DNA of 33,941 bases from NCBI GenBank assembly GCA_009780185.1, contig WRAN01000010.1, positions 70,450 through 104,390 of the forward strand. Reading direction: 5' to 3'. Positions 1-7,503 of this stretch are shown here, piece by piece. Positions within the stretch are counted from its first letter, which is position 1, and every line of letters starts with the position of its first letter. Origin of the DNA: Defluviitaleaceae bacterium. GTDB taxonomy: Bacteria > Bacillota > Clostridia > Lachnospirales > WQUN01. The position numbers were made by a program, and so were the translations under genes. The notes beneath the pieces were generated by a model that made no database searches, had not been told where the DNA came from, and was given only the letters and a program-made list of their open reading frames with translations.

Positions 1-1
1 C

Positions 2-301
2 TATAATAACATAGCGGGTGTATATGAAAGTCAGAGAGACTACGCAAAGGCACAGGAGTGGCATAAGAAGGCTTTAGATATCAGAGAAAAGGTGTTAGGC
101 AAAGACCATCCAGACACCGCAACAATCTACAGTAACATTGCTTTTGTTTATTATTATCAGGGAGAGTACACAAAGGCGCAGGAGGAGTTTGAGAAAGCTT
201 TAGCTATTAAGGAAAAGATGCTGGGGCCTGAGCATCCGAGCACTATTATAACCAAAGAGGGTATTGAAGCTGTTTATTATGCATTGAATACACAGCGATA
301 G
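2..301 (+). CDS. TPR-repeat protein, C-terminal part (5' truncated by window edge)
   Basis: The reading frame is open from base 2 to the stop at 299-301, so only about 99 C-terminal residues are present. They hold two clear kinesin-light-chain-type tetratricopeptide repeats of about 42 residues each, recognisable by the recurring YxNIAxVY, Y.KAQE, KALxIxEKxLG and DHPDTAxIY/EHPST patterns. TPRs of this type form superhelical scaffolds for protein contacts; the catalytic or sensory part, if there is one, lies before the window. The last residues (LNTQR) overlap the start of the peptidase remnant at 288-539, so the natural C-terminus may have been altered by the rearrangement that left that remnant. 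Partner and role cannot be inferred from this fragment. Confidence 0.85.
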   Translation, partial: YNNIAGVYESQRDYAKAQEWHKKALDIREKVLGKDHPDTATIYSNIAFVYYYQGEYTKAQEEFEKALAIKEKMLGPEHPSTIITKEGIEAVYYALNTQR

Positions 302-539
302 CACTATTGTAAGCCCTAAACTGATTACAGCATATGTACCACAAAATAAACAGGGGATTGAAATCAGCATTTGTGTAGATATTTCCACCGTCAACGAGAC
401 TATGCTTATAGAGCATATGCTTAGCACAGCCGACGATAAATTCGATATAGGATGGGCGTGAATCTCCCATTTTTACCGTGCTTTCTATGTATACCAATAC
501 GCAACCGGATATACCGCTAATGTAGATATTATTGCGTGA
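288..539 (+). pseudogene. oligoendopeptidase F (M3 peptidase) C-terminal remnant
   Basis: No intact gene lies here, but frame 288-539 translates into recognisable M3/PepF C-terminal pieces interrupted by one in-frame TGA at 459-461. Before the stop is STVNETMLIEHML, resembling the PepF block that follows the HExxH helix (ASTxNExLLxxYLL). After the stop is ISHFYRAFYVYQYATGYTA, which closely resembles the PepF motif (W)ARIPHFYxxFYVYQYATGxxAA. The stop falls directly after GWA where the family has Arg, so CGA to TGA is the simplest change. The roughly 60-100 residues the family has between these blocks are missing, indicating an internal deletion, and the HExxH zinc site is absent. Family assignment rests on remembered motifs, not on a search. 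Confidence 0.7.
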
Positions 540-559
540 TGATATGGTGATTAAATTTA

Positions 560-596
560 AAAGGGGCTGTTCATTCTCATGACAGCCCCTTTTATT
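560..596. terminator. bidirectional intrinsic terminator
   Basis: The inverted repeat AAGGGGCTGT / ACAGCCCCTT (561-570 and 582-591) is flanked by A-rich sequence on the left and T-rich sequence on the right. It can therefore end transcripts of the remnant on the plus strand and of the minus-strand gene whose stop is at 595. Confidence 0.8.
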
Positions 597-1302
597 ATGC
601 AGTTACTTCTATTTGGGAAGTTACGCAGCTTAAATTTTCTGGGGATACCAGCCTTATTACCATGGATTTATCCTCTTTTGACTGTGAAGTTGCGTAAGTT
701 AGACTGCGAATAATTTCAACTGTTTCATCGGTGTTTTTGTGGGTTATTCCTTCCCGCCGTACTATCTTATTGCCTTCATAGAATTCTATGTCTAGTAGTA
801 TCGGGCAGCGCTTATTATTAACTGCGTTTAGTGTGAGGGCTATATCTATGTCTTTTCCGGCTGGCAGGGTTATGATACATTCTCCGTTTTGGCGGCTTAG
901 ATTTATGTCGGGGCATGTTTCTTTTTCAATTAAGAATAAAGCTCGGCTTTTCTGCCATTTGTATGGGGGCTGGGTTATGAATACGGCAGTGCAGGGTTCG
1001 GGTTTAGGGGGGCCTAGGTGTTCAGTTGCTATGGCTAGTTTTTTTATTAGCATTAGCTGTAGTTCTTTTATTGTGTTCATTACTTGGGCTATGCTTGTGT
1101 TTATTGCCAGCAGGTGGGCCAGATCTTTTGGGTCTAGGCCTTTGGCTTTCATTAGTTCTAGCACGTGAGTTATTTTTTCGCTTTCGGCGGTTATAAGCCG
1201 GGCTAGGGCTTCTTCTTCCATTGCTACTGAGGCTATTATTGCGCTTAGGGCCTGCTCTTTGGTTGGGAGGTCTTGGGGATTTGGGGGCTTAGGCATGGAC
1301 AT
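595..1302 (-). CDS. conserved hypothetical protein, unknown function
   Basis: The 235-residue protein starts at the ATG at 1302, chosen over an upstream start at 1338 because AGGAGA lies about 8 bases before it. It has no signal peptide or membrane segment. The N-terminal half (about residues 10-100) is helical and contains an ALSAIIASVAMEEEALARLI..AESEKI pattern similar to an N-terminal block I associate with spore- or surface-associated proteins of Bacillus and Clostridia. The C-terminal half (about 105-235) looks beta-rich with alternating hydrophobic residues. The gene stands alone between convergent and divergent neighbours. The spore-surface idea is a weak inference; no enzymatic motif is visible. 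Confidence 0.7.
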   Translation of the reverse strand: MSMPKPPNPQDLPTKEQALSAIIASVAMEEEALARLITAESEKITHVLELMKAKGLDPKDLAHLLAINTSIAQVMNTIKELQLMLIKKLAIATEHLGPPKPEPCTAVFITQPPYKWQKSRALFLIEKETCPDINLSRQNGECIITLPAGKDIDIALTLNAVNNKRCPILLDIEFYEGNKIVRREGITHKNTDETVEIIRSLTYATSQSKEDKSMVIRLVSPENLSCVTSQIEVTA

Positions 1303-1352
1303 ATTGTGTTCTCCTTTTTGTTTTATACTATTCCTCAACTAAAGAACCGTGT

Positions 1353-1381
1353 GGGGCGCGCTACGTGCGCCTCCGCTCCCC
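1353..1381. other. GC-rich hairpin in divergent intergenic region
   Basis: GGCGC (1355-1359) pairs with GCGCC (1367-1371), with outer GGGG (1353-1356) and CCCC (1378-1381) arms, in otherwise AT-rich DNA between the divergent starts at 1302 and 1439. There is no adjacent T-run, so it is not a standard terminator. It could be a protein-binding or repeat remnant. Confidence 0.3.
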
Positions 1382-1438
1382 TTAACCAATACAAGAATGT
1401 GTGCATAAAATGGGCATATTATTATTAAGGGGTGGAAA

Positions 1439-2497
1439 ATGCCGACAATCAGCTTATGTATGATAGTAAAAAACGAAGAGAAGGTACTGGGGCGATGCCT
1501 TAGAAGTGTACAAGACGCGGTGGATGAAATAATTATTATAGATACAGGCTCTACCGATAAGACCAAGCTAATTGCCAGTGGATATACAAATAAGGTATAT
1601 GATTTTATGTGGATACAGGATTTTGCGGCGGCTCGCAACGAGGCCTTTAGTAAGGCTACGATGGATTACCAGATGTGGCTGGATGCGGATGATGTGTTGC
1701 CACCTGAGTCACAAAAGAAGCTGAAGGAGCTTAGAGCTTCCCTCGACCCGGCTGTTGATATAGTGATGATGAAGTATCTTACTCATTTTGACGAACAAGG
1801 ACTTCCTATCCTTTCTGTGTCCCGGGAGCGGCTTTTGAAGCGAGAGAAAGGGTATAAATGGCAAGACCCAGTTCATGAGTTTATACCCCTTGAAGGCAAT
1901 ATTTTACATAGTGATATAGAAGTGCATCATAAGAAAGAAAAATCGGCGGAGGCATCCACTCGCAACTTGGATATCTACGCTAATCTCAAGAGTTTTACGC
2001 CTCGGCAGACGTATTATTATGCCCGAGAGCTGAAGGATCATCAGATGTGGGTTAATGCGGTTTATTATTTTGAAAAGTTCCTGGCTACTAAGGAGGGATG
2101 GGTAGAGGATAATATTGCTGCGTGTTACAACCTTTCTATTTGTTATGCCGCTTTGGGGGACAGAATTAATATTTTGCCTATCTTGTTAAAAAGTATGGAA
2201 TACGATACTCCGCGGGCTGAAATATGTAGTGAAATCGGGTATTACTTTAAAAATGCTAAGCAGTATGCTGTGGCTCTTAGGTGGTTTGAGTTGGGCGCGG
2301 GGCTTACTAAACCAGAAACTATAGGGTTTGTACTCGAAGATTATTGGGGGTATATCCCCTGTATTGAAGCCTGTGTATGTAGCTGCTATCTGGGGGAATA
2401 TGAGAAGGCGCGTATGTACAATGAAAAAGCGGCGACATTTAAGCCAAATGCCGCCGCTGTGGATATTAATAGAAAATATTTGGATTCACGATTATAA
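1439..2497 (+). CDS. family 2 glycosyltransferase with C-terminal TPR-like region
   Basis: This 352-residue cytoplasmic protein begins with PTISLCMIVKNEE, the start of the GT-A fold in GT2 enzymes. It continues with IIIDTGSTDKT (nucleotide-sugar binding) near residue 35 and the metal-binding DADD near residue 81. From about residue 185 to the end the sequence consists of TPR-like helices (YYYARELKDHQMWVNAVYYF, YNLSICYAALGD, YLGEYEKARMYNEKA). This GT2-TPR architecture occurs in the SunS-like family that glycosylates peptides or proteins; the acceptor here is unknown. AAGGGG precedes the ATG. The stop overlaps the convergent DUF4438 stop by 6 bases, with no terminator between them. Confidence 0.9.
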   Translation: MPTISLCMIVKNEEKVLGRCLRSVQDAVDEIIIIDTGSTDKTKLIASGYTNKVYDFMWIQDFAAARNEAFSKATMDYQMWLDADDVLPPESQKKLKELRASLDPAVDIVMMKYLTHFDEQGLPILSVSRERLLKREKGYKWQDPVHEFIPLEGNILHSDIEVHHKKEKSAEASTRNLDIYANLKSFTPRQTYYYARELKDHQMWVNAVYYFEKFLATKEGWVEDNIAACYNLSICYAALGDRINILPILLKSMEYDTPRAEICSEIGYYFKNAKQYAVALRWFELGAGLTKPETIGFVLEDYWGYIPCIEACVCSCYLGEYEKARMYNEKAATFKPNAAAVDINRKYLDSRL

Positions 2498-3349
2498 AAA
2501 GTAGTTGGCTAAGTTTGCATTATCGTCAATAAATGGCTCTATTACTGGGATTTTTGCAGACATAAGAGTACATACACCAGGGCCATGGCCAGAGATTGCG
2601 CTGTCACCATGAACAATTACGCCTATTGATACAGCGCCGCTGCGGTAACTGTAACCGTGGCGGTTGTCTGCATCTACTAGGGCTACTATGTCGCCGAAGC
2701 GTAGTTGGTCTAAGCCGTATTCTTTTACCATGCCTTCGTCGAAGGCGGTGATGTCATAATCTCCAGTTACTGAGGAGGATGAGCCTAGGCCTGAACCCAT
2801 GATTGCAGCTGGTGCCATTTTGGCTACCCCTACTTTTAGCTTGCCATTTTCTTCTTTGATGTTCATTTTAGAAAGTAGAGTTGGGGACATGTTTCTTAGG
2901 ATTATGTCTGGGTAGTCTAGTAATGCAAAGCCTTGGCCTGTGGCTTTCACGCCTATGTTATCGTCTATGTTTAGTTTTTCTAGGGTTTCTTCCGGGAAGT
3001 AGATTATTACATGGTCGCAGCCGCCGTGTTTTCCTGTTACGAAGCCCTTTTCACCTTTGGCGTCACCGGATTTTACTATGGCTTCGTTGCCTACGCAGCT
3101 TAGCATTAGATAGGATTCGTTGTGAGAGTTGTCTTTATGGCGGGTGGATACACCTGGTTCTAGGTGGTCGGCTGCCCAGCCCATGCAGTTGTCACCTATT
3201 TTTGCGTTGTAGGTTACGCCTGCTACGCTAGGTACCCAAAAGGCTTGACCGTCTACAGAAATGCGGGCTTTGGCACCTCCCCGGGGGTGCCATACCACTC
3301 CTCCTACGGAGATAATGGGTAGCTTGTCAACGTTGGTTCTTAGGGTCAT
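2492..3349 (-). CDS. DUF4438 domain protein
   Basis: The 285-residue protein matches the DUF4438 family (structurally known from Thermotoga, function not established) along its length. Characteristic stretches are NCMGWAADHLEPGVS, GKHGGCDHVIIYF, GQGFAL near mid-protein and LRFGDIVALVDADNRHG..YRSGAVSIGVIVHGDS near the C-terminus. There is no signal peptide. Its start overlaps the end of the Gfo/Idh oxidoreductase by 4 bases (ATGA type), which implies translational coupling. The conserved His/Cys/Asp content and the partnership with an oxidoreductase suggest an enzyme acting on a sugar or related metabolite, but this is inference. Confidence 0.85.
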   Translation of the reverse strand: MTLRTNVDKLPIISVGGVVWHPRGGAKARISVDGQAFWVPSVAGVTYNAKIGDNCMGWAADHLEPGVSTRHKDNSHNESYLMLSCVGNEAIVKSGDAKGEKGFVTGKHGGCDHVIIYFPEETLEKLNIDDNIGVKATGQGFALLDYPDIILRNMSPTLLSKMNIKEENGKLKVGVAKMAPAAIMGSGLGSSSSVTGDYDITAFDEGMVKEYGLDQLRFGDIVALVDADNRHGYSYRSGAVSIGVIVHGDSAISGHGPGVCTLMSAKIPVIEPFIDDNANLANYFL

Positions 3350-4617
3350 TGGATCAGCTCCTTTATAGTTTGAGGCATACCGCTTGCTATGGCCTTATTG
3401 GCGCATATGCCTGTCATTATGGACATGATTCCGTCTTTTACTCCGGCTGCTCTTTTGAATCTGTCATTGCCTGGTGTGCCAAAGATATCTTCTAGCATTA
3501 CCGCGTCGCCTCCGCCGTGGCTGCCTTTTGCTTCTTCTACTTCAACGTCGTATGGCGCCGCGAAAAGTGGGAATACCATGATATCTTTTTTCTTTAGCGC
3601 GCCTTCGTCGTCTCTGTTGCCTCCGGCGTTTACATATGATTTTTCCATTACTTTGTACTCTATACGGCCTTTGGAGCCGTTGAAGTTTACAGAAAAACCT
3701 TCCCAGGGCATGTAGCTGTTAAGGGAATAAGTCAGGATAGCGTTGGTGTTGTATTTTACTATTACTCCCATCGTGTCTTCTATGCTGATATCGTCTGTAA
3801 ATACACTTCTGTCCCGGATATAGCCGCTATCTTCTTCCGCATCTAGGTACATGGCTTTCATGGCTTCGTTGGATGCCATATCAATCGCAAATGGGTCGTC
3901 TTTTATCTTGCTGCCGTGGGAACGGTAGGTGAACTCGGTCATTCCCCGTTTTTCTGCGTTGTGGCGACCGTAGAAGTTAAGGTCACCAAATGCGAATACA
4001 TGCTGTGGCTCGGCTCCCAGCCAGAAGTTTACTAAGTCAAAGTGGTGAGTGGATTTATGGACTAATAGCCCGCCGCTATTATGTTTATTCCTATGCCAGC
4101 GCCTGAAATAGTCTGCGCCGTGAGAGGTATCCAGTAGCCACTCGAAATGCACACTAAATACATCCCCGATTACACCGTCCATTATTAGCTCTCTAATTTT
4201 GGTGTTGTTGGGGGCGTAGCGGTAGTTAAATGTTACGCGAAGATCGCGGCCTGTGCGGGCTATTGCATCTGTTATTTCTTTGGCTTTTTTTTCGTCTATA
4301 GTCATGGGTTTTTCTGTTATTACATCGCAGCCCATTTCCATTGCCCTAACGATGTAGTCGTGATGGGTGCGGTCTGTGGAGGTTACTATTACTACATCTG
4401 GTTTGGTTTCGGTTATCATTTTTTCGAAGCTTATGTGGTTATAGGTCGGGACTTCTTTGTGACCTAGGGCAGCCAATTTTTTGTTGGCGTAGTTCATGCG
4501 GGTTTGGCTTTGGTCGCACAGGCCAACCATTACGCAGGTGGACTTGTAAGTTTTTGCTATGGCTTCGTAAAACATTCCGGCGCGGGAGCCGGTTCCTACT
4601 AGGGCGTATTTTTTCAT
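3346..4617 (-). CDS. Gfo/Idh/MocA family NAD(P)-dependent oxidoreductase
   Basis: This 423-residue protein has an N-terminal Rossmann fold with the dinucleotide-binding GTGSRAG near residue 8. A DVVIVTSTDRTHHDYI strand follows, then the family hallmark EKPM near residue 101, whose Lys is the usual catalytic/nicotinamide-proximal residue. The C-terminal alpha/beta domain contains the HFDLVNFWLG segment with the typical active-site His. Members oxidise or epimerise sugars, inositols and sugar acids. It is longer than the usual 330-390 residues because of an insertion around 230-290 and a long tail. AGGAG is 5 bases before the ATG, and the gene lies 21 bases after the membrane glycosyltransferase and overlaps DUF4438. 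The substrate cannot be read from the sequence. Confidence 0.92.
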   Translation of the reverse strand: MKKYALVGTGSRAGMFYEAIAKTYKSTCVMVGLCDQSQTRMNYANKKLAALGHKEVPTYNHISFEKMITETKPDVVIVTSTDRTHHDYIVRAMEMGCDVITEKPMTIDEKKAKEITDAIARTGRDLRVTFNYRYAPNNTKIRELIMDGVIGDVFSVHFEWLLDTSHGADYFRRWHRNKHNSGGLLVHKSTHHFDLVNFWLGAEPQHVFAFGDLNFYGRHNAEKRGMTEFTYRSHGSKIKDDPFAIDMASNEAMKAMYLDAEEDSGYIRDRSVFTDDISIEDTMGVIVKYNTNAILTYSLNSYMPWEGFSVNFNGSKGRIEYKVMEKSYVNAGGNRDDEGALKKKDIMVFPLFAAPYDVEVEEAKGSHGGGDAVMLEDIFGTPGNDRFKRAAGVKDGIMSIMTGICANKAIASGMPQTIKELIQ

Positions 4618-4638
4618 TTGGACTCTCCTTAAAGTTTT

Positions 4639-6012
4639 TTACGCCCTGAGTATATCATAGGAGCGATGTTTTTTGTGAACTTTGCGGCGGCGAGATGCAC
4701 GTGTGCCCCAGTCATCGTCTTGGATTGTAACGGCAGCGTATATCCTTGTGGTTATTAGGGATAATCCGTAAGCAAGGAAATATATCGGTGCAAACAAAAA
4801 TCGTATCGGATAGCACAGAGCGTAAAAGATATTCTGCTTATACATAACGATAATAAAATAGATAATGAAATCCATTTTATCCAAATAAAGCCCTCGAACC
4901 ATTATGGATAATATAAACAGAATGATGGCAATAAGCCAAAAATAAGCCTCACCAAAGACCCAAAACTGGTATATAAAATGCCTGGGGAATGTATCCTTTA
5001 TAGATTTTAGGCTGCCTATATAGGCAGAACGTTGCCAGCGGCGCCGCTGGGCTATGAACTTCTTCCACTTATTGGGGGCTTCTGTTTCGCAGTAGGCGGT
5101 GCTTTGATAGCGGGTTTTGCCGCCATACATCTTTGAGTAAGAGGTAAGAGTTCTATCATCCCCTGCGGAAACATGTATGCCAAATAGGGAATAATCCACA
5201 AATTCTTCCTGCTTATGCGTGATTGCATCTTTTTTGTGAAGGCTAAACGCACCGCTGCATATGGAAACATCCCCGGTTACAGACTGAGCTGCACGCCCCA
5301 GTTGGAATGAACCAAAGTAGGATATAGATTGGAGCCTTGTGAGAAAATTTTCTTTTTTATTAAGGATGCCGATATTGCCTACACAGGAAGTGGTTTTACC
5401 GTCTTCGAATGGGCGTAGAAGCTCGGTTAGGGCTGATTTTGCTATTATGCTGTCAGAGTCTAATAAGAAGACATAATCACCTTTGGCGCGGTGGAGGCCA
5501 TCATTTAAGACTTTTCGCTTGCCTCGGTTTTCTTCGAAGCGGATTATGTTAAATCTGGTATCGCTGCTTTCGTAATCTGAGGCAAAGGATTTGGCTACAT
5601 CATAGGCCAAAGATGATGCGCTGCCATCGTCAAGGAATAGTATTTCGTGTACAGGATAATCTAGTTCCATTATATTTTTTAGTATGGATACAATGGATTC
5701 TGGTTTTTCGTTGTAGCAGGTAATTATTGCGGTTACTTTGTAATCTTTGGTAAGAGCTTTTTTACACGGTGTGTAAACAAGGGCGAAAATTTCTTTTATT
5801 ACAAGGAATGCCAACATCATACCGCCTAGTAGGTACCACTGCTGGGCACGGGTGGTGAATAGCCATATTGCTTTTAGGCACATCAACATAAGAAAGGCAG
5901 ATATGACTTTCCCCTGTGGTGTGAATGGACGGTTTAGTTTTTTTATTATGGATTCATCTATTGTGGCGGAGTCTATTGTGTACTGCTCGTGTAATTTGGT
6001 ATTTGATTGCAT
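4639..6012 (-). CDS. membrane-bound processive-type family 2 glycosyltransferase (hyaluronan/chitin synthase-like)
   Basis: I place the start at ATG 6012 (457 residues) because GGGGGGA lies 7 bases before it; an upstream in-frame TTG at 6084 would add 24 atypical residues. Two membrane segments (about residues 35-90) precede a cytoplasmic GT-A domain with TCYNE, FLDDGSAS and LLDSDS, and the QRRRW motif (QxxRW) typical of processive inverting enzymes. About four C-terminal membrane segments follow, then a WGTR motif like that of hyaluronan synthases and a basic tail. Such enzymes polymerise a sugar from a UDP donor and export the chain. The product here is unknown. It is followed closely by the oxidoreductase and DUF4438 genes, which may supply or modify the sugar. 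Confidence 0.88.
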   Translation of the reverse strand: MQSNTKLHEQYTIDSATIDESIIKKLNRPFTPQGKVISAFLMLMCLKAIWLFTTRAQQWYLLGGMMLAFLVIKEIFALVYTPCKKALTKDYKVTAIITCYNEKPESIVSILKNIMELDYPVHEILFLDDGSASSLAYDVAKSFASDYESSDTRFNIIRFEENRGKRKVLNDGLHRAKGDYVFLLDSDSIIAKSALTELLRPFEDGKTTSCVGNIGILNKKENFLTRLQSISYFGSFQLGRAAQSVTGDVSICSGAFSLHKKDAITHKQEEFVDYSLFGIHVSAGDDRTLTSYSKMYGGKTRYQSTAYCETEAPNKWKKFIAQRRRWQRSAYIGSLKSIKDTFPRHFIYQFWVFGEAYFWLIAIILFILSIMVRGLYLDKMDFIIYFIIVMYKQNIFYALCYPIRFLFAPIYFLAYGLSLITTRIYAAVTIQDDDWGTRASRRRKVHKKHRSYDILRA

Positions 6013-6059
6013 AAAAAATCCCCCCGATTTGATGTTTATAGCTTTCATCAAACGAGGGG
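6013..6059 (-). terminator. terminator hairpin overlapping the glycosyltransferase ribosome binding site
   Basis: On the minus strand CCCCTCGTTTGATG (6059-6046) pairs with CATCAAATCGGGGGG (6034-6020) across an 11-base loop and is followed by six T (6018-6013). This is a canonical intrinsic terminator after the MFS gene. The GGGGGGA that serves as Shine-Dalgarno for ATG 6012 lies in the 3' arm, and the start codon directly abuts the T-run, so the same hairpin would hide the site in read-through RNA. Confidence 0.75.
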
Positions 6060-6086
6060 TAATTATGAGATGTATTTTTTTCAAAT

Positions 6087-7391
6087 CTACTTTTTCTTCC
6101 TTAGTTTATACACAAGCCATAAAATTATCGTAGCGCCAAAACGCATAAAGCCTACTATAAACATGGCATTGCGGTTACCAATCCATGCAAATAGTGTGTG
6201 GGCAAAAAACGGCGCGATAAATAGGCTGATATTGGTGGCAGTATTGTAAAACGCCAGATATATCATACGGTTTTCATCTGGTGTGGCCTCCAGCACGCCA
6301 TTAAGGATGGCGGCATTGATACCAACAGAAGAAAACCCGGTAAAGAAGCTTAATATTGCCATTAGCTGTACGTTGGGGGTAATAGGAAAGAAAAACATAT
6401 TAACCGCTAGAAGAAACGCAGCAACAACAAAAACCGAATTGTTGCCTCGCTTACGAAGCAAGCGCTGCCACATACCACCGGATGCAAATGCCGCAACTCC
6501 AGAAGCTAGGGCAAAAATAGCAAACCATAGTTCTGTGGCCTGGATAACCATAACCTGATGGATAGCCACCAATGGCCACCCGGCTTGCCATGTAAAAATG
6601 AAAATCAGAGCCGGTATAAAAAAGGCCAGGAACTTTTTATCCTTAATAATCACAGGAATAAGCGCCCAATCTGATGTGGTTGCGGCTGTATCAGGCGGGG
6701 CCTGGGCAACCTTGAACCGCCTAAAGACCATTACCTCCAATAACCCGAATAAAAATGCCATTACAAAAAATATTTGATATAGAATCATGCGCTGAGCGTC
6801 TGAACGGGGGATAAAAGTGATTATAAGCCCGGTAGCAATTGTAACCACCGGGACGACGGCTTGCCCAAATTTGGCGCGCAGCGCAATGGCCTGGCCGCGG
6901 GTATTTCCGCTAAAAACCGTGCCAAGGAAGCTTTGTAATGAAGTCTGAGAAAGTGCGTCCGGGCAGTTCATGATAGCCACCAGGATAACAAATAGCAAAG
7001 GCCGTATAACAGGCGGTAACATAGGAACCAGCGCAATACCAAGAAGTAATGCTCTGCTTATAAGAATAAATGTAGCTGTAGCCCGCTTTCGGTCTGAAAA
7101 TCTCCTAAACAGCATTGCCCCAGGCAAAAGTACCAGAGCGCCCACAGCGCCAGGCAATGAGCTTAAAAGGGCAATCTCCAGCTCTCCGCCGCCAAGCCGC
7201 TGCAAGAATACAGCAGAAAAAGGCCGCCATAGGTTATTAACCGTATCGAACAGCAGCCCATACATAATAAATATCCAGACATTGGTGCCCTTTAGCTGGC
7301 TAATCTCCCGACCTGCATAGGAAAACCCGCCTCGTATAAAGGCGGGGATTTCCCTAATGCTGATATTTGGTTTTCTAAAGCGAGTTTTCAC
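6087..7391 (-). CDS. MFS transporter
   Basis: A 434-residue integral membrane protein with about 12 hydrophobic segments and a central cytoplasmic loop near residue 215-225. MFS features include the RRFSDRKRA loop between segments 2 and 3 (a variant of the GxxxDRxGRR signature) and a similar RLLRKRG loop in the second half. It starts at GTG 7391 with AGGGTGA 5 bases upstream; no ATG fits the frame better. Substrate is unknown. It leads the minus-strand group of glycosyltransferase, oxidoreductase and DUF4438 but is separated from them by the hairpin at 6013-6059. Its upstream region holds three copies of a short repeat rather than an obvious promoter, so read-through from ileS is possible. 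Confidence 0.88.
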   Translation of the reverse strand: MKTRFRKPNISIREIPAFIRGGFSYAGREISQLKGTNVWIFIMYGLLFDTVNNLWRPFSAVFLQRLGGGELEIALLSSLPGAVGALVLLPGAMLFRRFSDRKRATATFILISRALLLGIALVPMLPPVIRPLLFVILVAIMNCPDALSQTSLQSFLGTVFSGNTRGQAIALRAKFGQAVVPVVTIATGLIITFIPRSDAQRMILYQIFFVMAFLFGLLEVMVFRRFKVAQAPPDTAATTSDWALIPVIIKDKKFLAFFIPALIFIFTWQAGWPLVAIHQVMVIQATELWFAIFALASGVAAFASGGMWQRLLRKRGNNSVFVVAAFLLAVNMFFFPITPNVQLMAILSFFTGFSSVGINAAILNGVLEATPDENRMIYLAFYNTATNISLFIAPFFAHTLFAWIGNRNAMFIVGFMRFGATIILWLVYKLRKKK

Positions 7392-7405
7392 ATTGTCACC
7401 CTGTT

Positions 7406-7500
7406 AAGCCTTTGTCATTATCATCAAAACCAGAAATCGCTTTCGTCATTATCATCAAAACCCGAAAAATGTCGAAGCCTTTGTCCCAATCATCAAAACC
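7406..7500. repeat. three tandem copies of a 26-bp intergenic repeat
   Basis: Copies at 7406-7431, 7437-7462 and 7475-7500 share the core TTTGTCnnTATCATCAAAACC (one C for T in copy 2, a CCA variant in copy 3), separated by 5 and 12 bases. The last copy ends 3 bases from the ileS stop codon. The same unit recurs after glpK (16671-16696) and after the gene ending at 33515 (33517-33542). It does not fold into a strong hairpin by itself. Spacers are too short and uneven for a CRISPR array. Confidence 0.8.
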
Positions 7501-7503
7501 CAC

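Noticed and set aside
6048..6084. Upstream starts (TTG 6084, ATG 6048) for the membrane glycosyltransferase
   Set aside because: They would translate the terminator hairpin and lack ribosome binding sites, while ATG 6012 has GGGGGGA at proper spacing.
7406..7500. Possible mini CRISPR array (three repeats)
   Set aside because: Gaps between copies are only 5 and 12 bases, repeats are imperfect, the same unit occurs singly elsewhere, and no cas genes are nearby.
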